The notes under the pieces are model-generated. The model was not told where the DNA came from, ran no database searches, and was given only the letters and a program-made list of their open reading frames with translations. This document shows, one piece after another, positions 24,103-34,329 of a stretch of DNA of 64,000 nt; within the stretch, counting starts at the first letter, position 1; each line of letters starts with the position of its first letter. The DNA comes from Andrena cerasifolii (Eukaryota > Arthropoda > Insecta > Hymenoptera > Andrenidae), in assembly GCF_050908995.1 (NCBI RefSeq), contig NC_135119.1, forward strand, positions 26,875,001-26,939,000, in the 5' to 3' direction. The translations under genes and the position numbers were made by a program.

Positions 24103-27100
24103 TCAAACCGTTGGCTCGGGAACTACATGAAGGTGCGTGGCTATCTCTGAATCAGCATCGCTGGACTCTCTGCGCTCCGGCCTGTCTACATCCAGCGTGG
24201 GGAACTCATAGATCGGTTTGAACCCACCGAACAGCTGTGGCTTGAAGCTCTCTGGGTCGAACTCATTTTTCTCTGTTTGGGTCTCTTCAGTGTCTGAATT
24301 TTCCTCAGATATCTCACGCACATCATCTGATTTCCTGTTGATGGTGGGCTCCACTACAACAACGCTCCAGCCATTCTTCGAAGGAGCCTCTGCACTGACA
24401 CTGGCAACGAAGGGTGCCATGAAGTTCTGCGGAGAGGGAGCTGAGCTCGAAGAGCTTGATGGTTGCTGCGAGGGCAGTAGAACAGGCTTCTGCTCAGTAT
24501 TATCAACCTTGGAGCTCTCCTCGTCTCTTACATCTACGTCAAGTCGGTGAGACGCTTGAGCTGTTGGCGTGTAAACGTATGCAATGGGGGTGGAGGATGG
24601 CAGAGATGGTAGACGATGGAGGGTCGCTGAAATGGGCTCCTTCTTCCTCGCTGGGAACGGCACGAAGTCCTGCAGGTACGGTATAACGTTCACGTTGGAG
24701 TCTTTTTCGTCCTTCTCATCACTGTTCTCTTTCACAGGCTCCTCCTCTTCCCTCTGGTCGCTGGGCACCAGCAGGGGAGTTTCCCTGATGCCGCTGGTAA
24801 GGATAGAGGGATCAGGGCGCTCCAAAGGATAAGGGAAGTCGGAAGCAACCGGTCGCCCATTAAATATATTATGAACAGGAGGACTTTGCTCTTCGTCCAT
24901 GTCTTGGCCCTCGTTGTCCTGTAGAAGCGTCTCTGGTGGCAAAGGTCGATGAGGACCGCGTGTCCCTACCACCACACTCTCATCCTTCTCTCTAGAATCA
25001 TCAGGGTGTATATTCACAGCAGTATTTACAGGATAGACGACGTAGACCGGCGACTCGGCTAGCGTCTCCCTGTCGTCGAACTTCCTCCTGTCAGCTTCCT
25101 GCTCAGTGACAATCCTCTCTGGCTCCTCATTAGCGTCGACCGAAGACAGATTCGACTCCGTGATGTCCTCGTTCAGCTCGCCGTGCTGCTGCAGCATCTG
25201 AAGCGTCGCTACGTGCGGAGGGTCCGCGGTTCTTCGTTTAGGGAATAGGGGAGGCCTCGGCGGCACCTGCGGCGGCTCCTCCGAGTAGCGGTCCACCCTC
25301 TCCTCCTCTTCCAAGCGTAGCTTCTGGCCGGACAGCCTGATCGACGACTTGGGGTCCTCCTCGATCCTGGAAGTCGCTGGGGGGCCACGAAACCTCTTGA
25401 TCTCCGGTTCCCGGGGAGGCAGCACGCTCTCGGTGTTGGTGGAAGCCGCCCCCGCCACTCTGAGCGCATGCACCGGTGGTGGAGGAGGGTTCAGCCTCTG
25501 AAGATAGGACGGAGGAGGTGGCAGAGGTCTCCTGGTCGGGGGATGAGGCTGCACGGGCTGCCTGACCCTGGTAGGGTAAGCCTGAGCAGCTGGGATCGTG
25601 CCGATGGACTCTGGGCCGCGGTGACCGTGGGACGTTTTGGAGTTCGGTCGAAACTGAGGCAGAATATTTGGCAGATTGGCGTCAGGAGGGTACGGACGTC
25701 TCCTAATCCCCATCTCCGAAGGAGGAGGAGGCAGCGGTGGCAGAGGCTGCTTGCCACGAGGCGGGAGCGGTAGTCTCTGTGGCCTAGAATGGTCAGGCCT
25801 CGTCGTTCCGCCGTGATGGTAATGGTAATAGAACTGCGAAGGCGGTCTGGGTCGTTCAGCCGGCGGAGTCAAGTTCTCGGAAAGCTGCGGAAGGTGTTCG
25901 TCGCTCGAGATAGGCGGATCCACCCTGACTGGCTTCGCGGTGGAGGGAGCAGGCGTGATCTCGTGCACGGTACCATCAGCCTCGTTCACTATCACTATAT
26001 GCTCCTCTACAGGAGGCTTGGGCTCGTCATTAGGGAACACGACGTAGTTCACGTCCTTCTCATCCTTTTTATCCGACTGCTCCAGGAGCACGGTACCTTT
26101 CACGAATGAGCTTTGAGGCCTGGAGGGTTCTATCTCGTTGGCAAGCTTCTGGGTGGAGGATGGATTAGGCTGTCGCCAGGTCTGAGCAGCGTAGGTGGGA
26201 TTGCTGTCCAGCGCGGAAGGCAACGCGATGGTTCCCCGGTGATCTGCCTGCGGATCGTAGCCACCTTTCTCGGACGTCACTCCGTAGAGAGGCCTGAAGG
26301 ACGCGTCGACTCCAGTCGAGCCGTAAGGATTCTCCCCAATGGCTGTGCCCAACGAGTAGTACCCTCCTTCAACGTTCTGCCTGTTCCCAAGAACGAAAGA
26401 TACTGTATCCTGATCAGGCGGTATCACAATGTTACTGGTGCTCTCCACTAAGATTCCGCCGCCAATTCCGCTTGGCCTCTGATTGATAATCGCAGGCGGC
26501 CGATAGCCCTGGTTGATGATAACGTTGTCAGCTATGCCGTGCCTTCGATTGTCGCTGTCGAAGCCTGTCGGTAGCCTTGGATCGTTGTCCAAGGGCATTG
26601 AAGTCACTGGACGCTGCGGCGGGACTTGGAACGTCAGTGGATTGGCTGGGAAGGTGTTCCCCTGCGACGTTGGAGAAGAAGGTGGCACCGACGTCGATGG
26701 AGCAGCTGTACTAGTGGTGGTGATGGCAGCAGTGGTCTCTGGGACGACAACAGTGGTGGTTACATTGGGAACAGGCGACACTGTGGGAGGCAAGCTGCTG
26801 GTTTTAACAATTTCATTAGTAGACTCTTTAACTGGACCATAATCCTTCATATCCTCCCCTTCGCTCATCTCATAGTCCTCGTAGCCATCAAAGTACTCTT
26901 CGTGATCCGTAGGAGGCTTCTGGGGACTGTGCTGGACGATGTTATTCGACCCCTGGTGATTGCCATTGTACACGGAGGTCTGGAGCTTCTCTATTGGAAG
27001 AATATCCTCGTAATCATCCAGATGCTCCATGTACCGCTTCGGAGTGGTGATTGGAGGCTTCCAGGTGGTAATAGCAGGCGCCCTTGTGGAAGTGGAGAGA

Positions 27101-27948
27101 GTAGTCGACGGTGGAGGAGTCGTGGTGGTCGTGGTCGTCGTTGTGGTTGTTGTGGTGGGTCTAGGAGTCGTTGTAGTAGTAGTGGTGGTGGTAGTCGTGG
27201 TGAACGGTGTCGTTCTAGCAGTGGTGGTCGTCGTTGACGTCGCCTTGGGCACGTATGGCCTTCTGGTAGGATAATACAGAACGGTTTCGCCGTGATAGGG
27301 CTTGTGATTGTAAGTACTGTAGCTGTTCGAGCCACTCTGGACCTTCGTGTTCGCGTAGGAGCTCGATATGAGCGGGTACTTGTCCTTCCCGTACTTGTCA
27401 GAGGAGTACTGAACAGGGAGATTGAGGAAATCATGGAAGTTAGGGGAATAGGGATTGATCTCGTTGGGACTAACGTCCACGCTCTCCTTGCTCTCCATCT
27501 TCTTCTTCGCTAGATAGGAAACATTCTCCTTTGAGTACTCCTTCCCGTGCAGTTGCTTATCATCGTTCCCCTGCTCTTGATAGCGACTAGTGTAGTTCAA
27601 CGCCTTGACAGGCGGTGCCTTCTCGAAGTCGATCTTCCCAGTGATGGGGTCCTTCTCCAGAGAGAACGGTCTGCCGCCGTTGAAGGCGAAAGGGTACGGA
27701 AGGTGGTAGCGTAGTGCTTCCTCGTCGTCGGACGTCGAGGGAGCAATGGTGCTCTCCGCGTCGAGATCCAGGTCAAGGTCGTCGAGTAAACCCGACCTCG
27801 CCAAAGCTGGAGAGGATTCTGTCTCGTCCAGCAGCTTCGGCGGGCCGTTGTCCATGTGGCCGCCCATTAGGTACTCCGAGGATGCGCCTGCCACGCAGGC
27901 CAGGGCGACCACCACAGTCCATGGACGGAGTTGCAGCGTTCTCGCCAT
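24103..27948 (-). CDS. Secreted Thr/Pro-rich mucin-like protein, unnamed
   Basis: One uninterrupted frame of 1281 codons plus stop. The start is set at the ATG at 27948 (MARTLQLRPWTVVVALACVAG), because it is directly followed by a good signal peptide, basic then hydrophobic, ending near ASS at about residue 23. An acceptor-like ATTGCTTTTAG ends two bases before that ATG, so a 5' UTR intron is likely. From about residue 238 to 285 the protein is dominated by Thr runs broken by Pro, and a second Thr/Ser/Pro zone follows at about 390-430; both suit mucin-type O-glycosylation. The middle third (about 680-880) is Pro-rich with PLPPLPPPPS-like runs and a Tyr/His stretch (FYYHYHHGG). The C-terminal third is acidic and low in complexity. 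I see no membrane segment after the signal and no chitin-binding cysteine pattern. I do not recognise the family. An extracellular or cuticular matrix role is a guess. Confidence 0.85.
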   Translation of the reverse strand: MARTLQLRPWTVVVALACVAGASSEYLMGGHMDNGPPKLLDETESSPALARSGLLDDLDLDLDAESTIAPSTSDDEEALRYHLPYPFAFNGGRPFSLEKDPITGKIDFEKAPPVKALNYTSRYQEQGNDDKQLHGKEYSKENVSYLAKKKMESKESVDVSPNEINPYSPNFHDFLNLPVQYSSDKYGKDKYPLISSSYANTKVQSGSNSYSTYNHKPYHGETVLYYPTRRPYVPKATSTTTTTARTTPFTTTTTTTTTTTTPRPTTTTTTTTTTTTTPPPSTTLSTSTRAPAITTWKPPITTPKRYMEHLDDYEDILPIEKLQTSVYNGNHQGSNNIVQHSPQKPPTDHEEYFDGYEDYEMSEGEDMKDYGPVKESTNEIVKTSSLPPTVSPVPNVTTTVVVPETTAAITTTSTAAPSTSVPPSSPTSQGNTFPANPLTFQVPPQRPVTSMPLDNDPRLPTGFDSDNRRHGIADNVIINQGYRPPAIINQRPSGIGGGILVESTSNIVIPPDQDTVSFVLGNRQNVEGGYYSLGTAIGENPYGSTGVDASFRPLYGVTSEKGGYDPQADHRGTIALPSALDSNPTYAAQTWRQPNPSSTQKLANEIEPSRPQSSFVKGTVLLEQSDKKDEKDVNYVVFPNDEPKPPVEEHIVIVNEADGTVHEITPAPSTAKPVRVDPPISSDEHLPQLSENLTPPAERPRPPSQFYYHYHHGGTTRPDHSRPQRLPLPPRGKQPLPPLPPPPSEMGIRRRPYPPDANLPNILPQFRPNSKTSHGHRGPESIGTIPAAQAYPTRVRQPVQPHPPTRRPLPPPPSYLQRLNPPPPPVHALRVAGAASTNTESVLPPREPEIKRFRGPPATSRIEEDPKSSIRLSGQKLRLEEEERVDRYSEEPPQVPPRPPLFPKRRTADPPHVATLQMLQQHGELNEDITESNLSSVDANEEPERIVTEQEADRRKFDDRETLAESPVYVVYPVNTAVNIHPDDSREKDESVVVGTRGPHRPLPPETLLQDNEGQDMDEEQSPPVHNIFNGRPVASDFPYPLERPDPSILTSGIRETPLLVPSDQREEEEPVKENSDEKDEKDSNVNVIPYLQDFVPFPARKKEPISATLHRLPSLPSSTPIAYVYTPTAQASHRLDVDVRDEESSKVDNTEQKPVLLPSQQPSSSSSSAPSPQNFMAPFVASVSAEAPSKNGWSVVVVEPTINRKSDDVREISEENSDTEETQTEKNEFDPESFKPQLFGGFKPIYEFPTLDVDRPERRESSDADSEIATHLHVVPEPTV

Positions 27949-28592
27949 GTCTAAAAGCAATACACGTCGCCGATAGAAGTAATTGGGAATTTTTAATTAC
28001 ATACAAGATGTACCGAGGAAGTTAACGTGAACTAAACTTCTTTTTATCTCTGCAGGCTGGACTTGGTATTAAATGTAAGAGAAATGCATATTTAATGGAA
28101 ATAGTTATTTAAAGGGAATAGTTATTGTATTCAAATAGGAGACTAATTTATGTTTGTCTTTGTCAGGCAGTTGCGTTGGATCCTGCGAAGTTCGTTTACT
28201 GCTGACGGGGCTCGCCTTTTTCTGGGCTACGGAGTTTATCGTACGGCAAAGTAAAAGGGGCCGGAAAGAAGTTCCGTCCCTTGTGTCCCACATTTAGTGT
28301 ATCTGGGCATGGACACGAGCGTACATGCGGGGATACGTGTACGATTGACGCTACGCCCATCGGATTTGTCGCGTTGTGCCATCGACTGGGTTACTGTAAA
28401 CGCGTCAGCGCGCCACGCTGTGATCTGCATCGCTGCTGCTTTGAATGAAGCCACCTCGGGCAAATGCGAACGAGAATGGACTGTCCTATATCTTCTATCA
28501 AGGCAGAATTACATATTTCTTTAGTGGAGGACGCTTCTTGCTTGTAACAATTACTTAAAGGATTAAATTCTTCATAATATTCTTGCTGTGGT
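27949..28592. other. Non-coding DNA upstream of the mucin-like gene
   Basis: Contains the likely 5' UTR intron end just upstream of 27948 and presumably the promoter of the minus-strand gene. Nothing else is recognisable. Confidence 0.4.
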
Positions 28593-28828
28593 CAGTGGCG
28601 CACCCACAGGGGGATCAAGGATCCCTGGCACTTCGCAAAGAAAAAGGCGATTAATATAACCACGACTGAAGAAATTCAAGAGCTTTGTAAAAAGAAAAGA
28701 AAACTGGATTCTATTCTTTAAATAAATTTTTATGTAATCACTTAAAGAATTTCATTGAATGTGCTTTAAAAATATTTTTATCCGTTCAACCCGACTCCTC
28801 TCAAGATTAAATCCTGAGTGCGCCACTG
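28593..28828. mobile_element. Small hAT-like MITE
   Basis: 236 bases with ends CAGTGGCGCACCCA and its inverted partner TGAGTGCGCCACTG; the first 11 bases match perfectly. Ends of the form CAGTGGCG are typical of hAT elements. The flanking 8-mers, GCTGTGGT and TCTGTGGG, agree at 6 of 8 positions, as expected for an aged 8-bp target duplication. No coding capacity. Confidence 0.75.
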
Positions 28829-31193
28829 TCTGTGGGAGATACTATTTGAGTCTCTTGATTACGAGTTCTTCGAGGTTCTTCTTCTAGTAGGGTAAACCAA
28901 CCAGTGAATGACTGAATTGTTGAATCTATGGACCTTTGAGATTAATACTTGAATACATTTATGTATAACAACAAAACAACTGTTGAAATTGCATTTAAAT
29001 TTATTTTTCTTGAAATTTCTATAAAAATAATTACTTATTCTTATCGTAATTTAAAAAAAAAAACAAAATGCAAAACGTGTAGAAGCCCAGTCAATGACCG
29101 CATACTTTTAATAAGAATTGTATTTATTAATGTTTGCTTAATACGCGTAACTAAAAATATAGGATATTAAAAGTGCAACTACACTCCATTTATAAACATA
29201 TAATAATGTTTAAATTTATAATTGACATTTCTTTGCCTAATGGTTATTCACTGGTATGTGGTCAATTATTGGTTGGTTTACCCTACTCTCTAGCTTCTCA
29301 ACCGAGTTTATCAGAGCATCCCCAACCCCTCAGAAGAAATATGCTTTCCCCTTCTTCCTCCTTCAAAAGAAACAGAGGCCCCTCGGGTTTCACATTCATG
29401 ACTCCGTAGGAAGTAAACTAAATGAAAGGAAGCCAATAAAAGTATTCCCTTCAGAAGGGTGAAATAGTGTAATTGTTAAAGTGTTCCCCCAGTATTGTTC
29501 CCTTTTAAAGTCTAACAATAAGAAGAAGGAAAGTCGTATTTCCTCCGAGAACAATTACGTACATTCTAATGCAAATGCTCTAATTAGTGATTAAGATGTG
29601 GCGCTTCGATCGCGTGTAAATATGGGATCGTCATTTCGCAATTAATTATCGTCGGCTGCGATGGCTAATTGTGAATGTGCTAGACGCCTGTTCGGCTTTT
29701 CTGGTTGTACAGCAATTAACGGAGCCCCTGACCGTAGAGAAGCATCTCCACAATGGAATGATAAACAGGGACAAGCTGCTACATCTTTCATCAAGCGGAA
29801 TGGCGTTCCAACGCGTAACGGGTTTCTCGTTCCCTCTCCGGCATTCTCTCGTTCTCTCCTCGCGCTTGTCACAGTTCCCGCCGCGGACAGCCCGCATTGG
29901 CCTTTGTCGTGCCGCGATCGAGATCGCTGTATTTGGCATTAGCATTTCGTTACTCGCACTTTCGAGGGAGCTTTCGTTGCCACAAACGAGGAGAGGCAGA
30001 TGTCCAGGAGGAGATTCCGCCTCGTCACCTGGAAACACCTCTTCGGAGACGTTTCCAGGACGATGAACGTGGTTCCACAAGTTGGGCCACAATAGGATAG
30101 TGTTCTACATAGATGATAAGTCTTGTGTACTAGATATATCTTTGGAGACGAGGAAACCAGCGAGGGGGCTCGGTTGGTACCATTAAAAGTGCCTTTTCAT
30201 GTTTCTTAATAGTGGTAAATGCGAAGTCAGATGGATTTTTCAAGCTTGGTTGAAGAAGAGAATCCTTCCTTCTTCTACTTAAACTTCCTCTGATTCAAGG
30301 AAGTGTATAATTATTATCCTATTAATTTCCTGGTAGGAATCACTTCCTAATCAAGATATCTACCTTGAACAGTTGAGAAAACACTCCCATTTCACATCAC
30401 AGCTATTCCATTTATTCGCTCAACTCACTGACCAAATTTTAGTAGACTCTTAACGACTACCAGAAATCGCTTTCTGATTAATTCTTCTAAATACCAAAGC
30501 TACCTAATCCTACTCAAAGAATCTAGAAGAAAACTACTTCCTTCGTCTACTTTTATTTTAAACAAGAAGATTCATCACTATCATGTTATCAATCCTGACA
30601 ACTGGTGAAAGAGCCAATTATAGAGGAGCCTTGACTCTGAGTAGAGATTGGAGGTAGTTGGAAAAGTGGCTGAAGCGAATGGCGTTTGCGTGGGTGGACG
30701 GGAAGAGGTAAGTGAACCAACGACTCTCTTCAAGAGGCTGGAGACCTCCAAGGTCTCTCGCGATCATAATATTCTGATGGCTGGCTCGTATGCTCGTGAC
30801 CGTGACCGCCTCTCGGCGTTTCCTAACTCGGTGACTGGGTACACGAAACCGAGTTGCTCGTCGGGATGACCCACTTTAGCGAGCAGGTTTCGGGGTTTCG
30901 CCTCGTCCTCGAGAGGCAGAGTTTCGGGTACAGGCTCGTGATTCATCCGCTTTTCCGTGACCAACGCCACGGAAGCGTACCGTAATGTTGATGGGGAATC
31001 TTTGACCGCACAGAAATTCCTCGGCGACCTCTTTTTCTCGCCTCGGTTTATTGAATCTGATTGCTTACTGGTGGCGAGGGATTTTATATTATTGTGGAAG
31101 AGTTCTTCTTTTATTCTACTGATAATATTCTTTTCTTCCATTAATTAGCATCTCTATAAAATTCCTCTTTTAGATTATTCTTCCTTCCTACAG

Positions 31194-31370
31194 AGTTCTT
31201 CTTCTCTTCTTTCCCTAATCAACTTTACAAAGTTCTTCTTTCCCTAATCTGCTTTGCAGAGTTCTTCTTTCCCTAATCAACTTTACAAAGTTCTTCTTTT
31301 CTTCTTTCCCTAATCTGCTTTGCAGAGTTCTTCTTCTCTTCATTCCCTAATCTACTTTAGAGAGTTCTTC
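31194..31370. repeat. Polypyrimidine tandem array with 29- and 37-base units
   Basis: Units begin with AGTTCTTCTT at 31194, 31231, 31260, 31289, 31326 and 31363, giving spacings of 37, 29, 29, 37 and 37. The long unit differs by an 8-base CT-rich insert. The unit end varies between CAACTTTACAA, CTGCTTTGCAG and CTACTTTAGAG. One strand is almost purely C and T apart from these variable parts. Confidence 0.85.
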
Positions 31371-31989
31371 TTTTCCCCTTTCCTCTTCCCTTTGTTCCAT
31401 TCCTCAGCTTCTTCACAAAATTCTTTTCTTGTTCTACTCATCCCATTTACAGATTATTTATTTCTTCTCTTGCTTCATTCGACACCTTCTCTACAATCTT
31501 TATTCACCTATTATTTCTTCTTTCCCTCTCTCCAGGAAGAATGTAATGTTATCGATCGATCCTTGATCTCTTTTTACACCTCTTATTTTCCCTTTTGTAA
31601 TTAAGCGGTTCTCCGTGGATCATCGGTGCAAATTAGAGCGGGCAACCGGTTCCGAGATTCAATTTTTCAGCTCGCTCGAACACGGTACTTATCGCGCGTG
31701 TTTTTACGATCCTCCGTTGGAACGGTTCGAGACTTTTAATGCGGCGCAAAGTCGGCCTAATTATAACGGTACCGCGATTGCAGAATATTCTAATTGCGCG
31801 ATGGCTGTTACAGCTCCTCTGTATGATTAACGATTTTAAATGATACTCGATCGACAAACCTTGGCAGCTTCTGTTGCTTCGTGAAACAAAAGCAAGTGCT
31901 AACATCACAATATAGCATTTGCAAGACTAATTACCAAAACTCTTCTCTGACAATCAAGAAGTATATTAATAAGTTAAATTCTCCTCGTT

Positions 31990-32335
31990 AAGAACAAGCG
32001 AAATCATTTCCCTCTTCAAAGAATAATTCACTTCTTATTCAGGAGAATAAATGCAGGGTCACAGTGAGGATCAACGTGGATGTTCCACTTCTATTGTCTC
32101 ACCAAACAGAACCAGATGTTACATCATTGTAAGAGACGTTACAATACCCCGCTCTTCTGTATAATCAAAGGGATAGCAAAAAGCTGGAATCGTATAAATC
32201 AAGAACAAGTTATACTCGTACCCCCATCGAGGTCAAGCGAACTCATTTTCCCTCTTCAAGAATAATTCATTTCTTACCCAAGAGGGTAGAAAGAGAAGCA
32301 CAACCGAGGAATCTCTGCGTGAACGTCCTACTATT
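31990..32335. repeat. Diverged direct duplication
   Basis: The segment around 31990-32095 (AAGCGAAATCATTTCCCTC, then AAGAATAATTCACTTCTTA) recurs around 32233-32335 (AAGCGAACTCATTTTCCCTC, then AAGAATAATTCATTTCTTA), about 240 bases away in the same orientation, with scattered mismatches. No coding content. Confidence 0.6.
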
Positions 32336-34288
32336 GACAAACGATCCACTACTGAAATTCAAACAATTTCAACATCTCTATCGATCAACCAGCGATCATT
32401 AATCCTACACGATCGCCAAAACCAAAGGAACTTGATCCCCGCGTACAACCTCTCATTATCCAAGAAACTAAAAGTTAAGCCAGGGAACAGGAAGTTAACA
32501 AATAAGAAGGTGGGGAAGAATAATGGGAGTCCAGGCCTGGCAAAGGGAAGCAAAAGAATATTACAATGAAATAAACATTACTACCTCCGCTGAATGAAAG
32601 GACGAACGTTCTCCAGTTGCCCTGGAAGACGACCTCTGGGCTCCAAAGTTTCTCCAATCACTCACAGCTCCATGTAGGTGAACCCTTGTCACTCTCGGTT
32701 TTGTTCTCCACGAGGAAAGGAAGAACCGCGACCACGGCGAGGGTGATTGAACGTGCGACGTGTTCACGGTGCCTCTTAGCCCTGGCGGAAGGTCACACGT
32801 CGACTGAGGTGCCTCGACTACCAGGTGGTAGAAGGAAGACAGCGAGGTGGTGGCAGAGATGACGAAGAGGTGGAAAGCAGGAAGAACGCCGGGCGAAATG
32901 GTACGAGAGCAAGAGGAAAGTCCAGAGAAAGAAACGGACGGTTCAGGAAGATTCTCCCGTGCCAGTGCTACGTCACTGTGCACGGAACGAAAGTACATTG
33001 TTGAATTTAAGCAGCCTCGATGTGCGACGAGAAACTTTCAGCATTTCCTGCCAGGCATCGCTGTGCTGAAAAGTGCCATGCGGGTGAATTGCCAGATAGA
33101 ATAGCGATACCAAGTTCGTTGAATACCGAAGAAGTTCCTATTACTTCACCATTTTTTCCTGCCCTCTCTCCACGTCTCTAAAGAGTTTCTACTCGTCAGG
33201 GGACTGAAGATTGTTTTTCAAGATAGTTTCATTGGATGCTCTTAACATCCCGCCGATTCTGCGCGTCCCTCAACGTCAATGTCATTCGCAGACAGCCCAC
33301 GGTAATTTCTTTTCGTCAGGCGTGCACGCGTCAAAGGAACAGGGACAAACTTTCTAAGGTTTTCTCGAGGCGTATCGACTAGATTCCTCGGGACGTGGCT
33401 GTCGATAGAATGAGGAAGAACGAGGAGAGGCGAGATGCTCCGCCGTTTCTCGACCGCCACGCTGGTGGCGGTGAAAGAGAGAGAGATAGAAAGAGAGGAG
33501 CTGGATCTGACTAATGGACGGCACAGAGTCGACGGAACGGTACGCGGAACAGTTAGACGACGACCCACATTGCCGGGGAGTCGCTCAGGGCCGGCCAACG
33601 TGCCAGTTTCCTCGACCTTACCCTCCGTTAAGCTGTACAGGCGCGCTAGGATCATGCTAAAATTCTCTAATCATCGGATCCGATCCCCTCTTCGACGTCC
33701 CGGCTCCCTCCAGGCACCTACGCACCATGCAAACACAATTGCAGCCTTCCTTTTGCTTTCTCCTCGCATTCGTCGTCCTTGTTATATCCCTTCTTCTTTC
33801 TTGCACTCCCGCTTGCTTCCACCTTGCTCCTTTTCCTTCTGCCTTTCTGCGCAGACTTGCTTACTAAATTTAGAAGCAGGTGCATCTGCGTACGCGTCCA
33901 TTTAAATTGCTTTCCTTTGAATACTTTACGGGCACACGGGAAGTTACTAAGGTAGCAATTTATAAGGAACTTTTAAATGATACAGTTCTCTCTAACTCCT
34001 CGAGCGTTGCTTCTATTTGGAAGTTCAAAGCTTTCGTCGTCCTTCCTTGCATACTGGGCACATTTATTATTGGAGATAGATAAAACTGCTAAAGCTCACT
34101 GCCCTGCCATACCACTATGAAGAAGAATATGAATTTAATACTGGAAGCAGCGTTACCAATCGCCTCTTAATATACACTGCAATGAATTAAAGAAACAATA
34201 TTTATTCAGTTAAAAACATATCCACCTTTCATTTCTAAATTCATTCTTCCCCGACGCTAAAAAGCATCGGATCATTTAAATATACATT

Positions 34289-34294
34289 TTATTT
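34289..34294 (-). promoter_or_regulatory. Candidate polyadenylation signal for RPA49
   Basis: AATAAA on the minus strand, 36 bases beyond the stop codon, followed by AT-rich DNA. Confidence 0.5.
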
Positions 34295-34329
34295 GTACAA
34301 CAATATCGTATAAAAACTGACTCCTGTAA

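Larger units (their letters stand above)
28829..34329. other. Intergenic DNA, no gene seen
   Basis: About 5.5 kb with no exon chain or domain I can support. Several open frames of 60-150 codons on both strands look like chance frames in CpG-rich patches (29650-30090, 32560-33000, 33240-33900). A pyrimidine-rich tandem array (31194-31370) and a diverged direct duplication (about 31990-32335) are listed separately. Confidence 0.5.

Noticed and set aside
24218..27513. Plus-strand open frames, including runs of valine and serine, opposite the mucin-like gene
   Set aside because: They are antisense shadows of the long minus-strand frame; the valine run is the reverse reading of the threonine codons.
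32561..33655. Overlapping frames of 80-150 codons on both strands
   Set aside because: All overlap in CpG-rich DNA, none has a domain, and there are no convincing splice partners.
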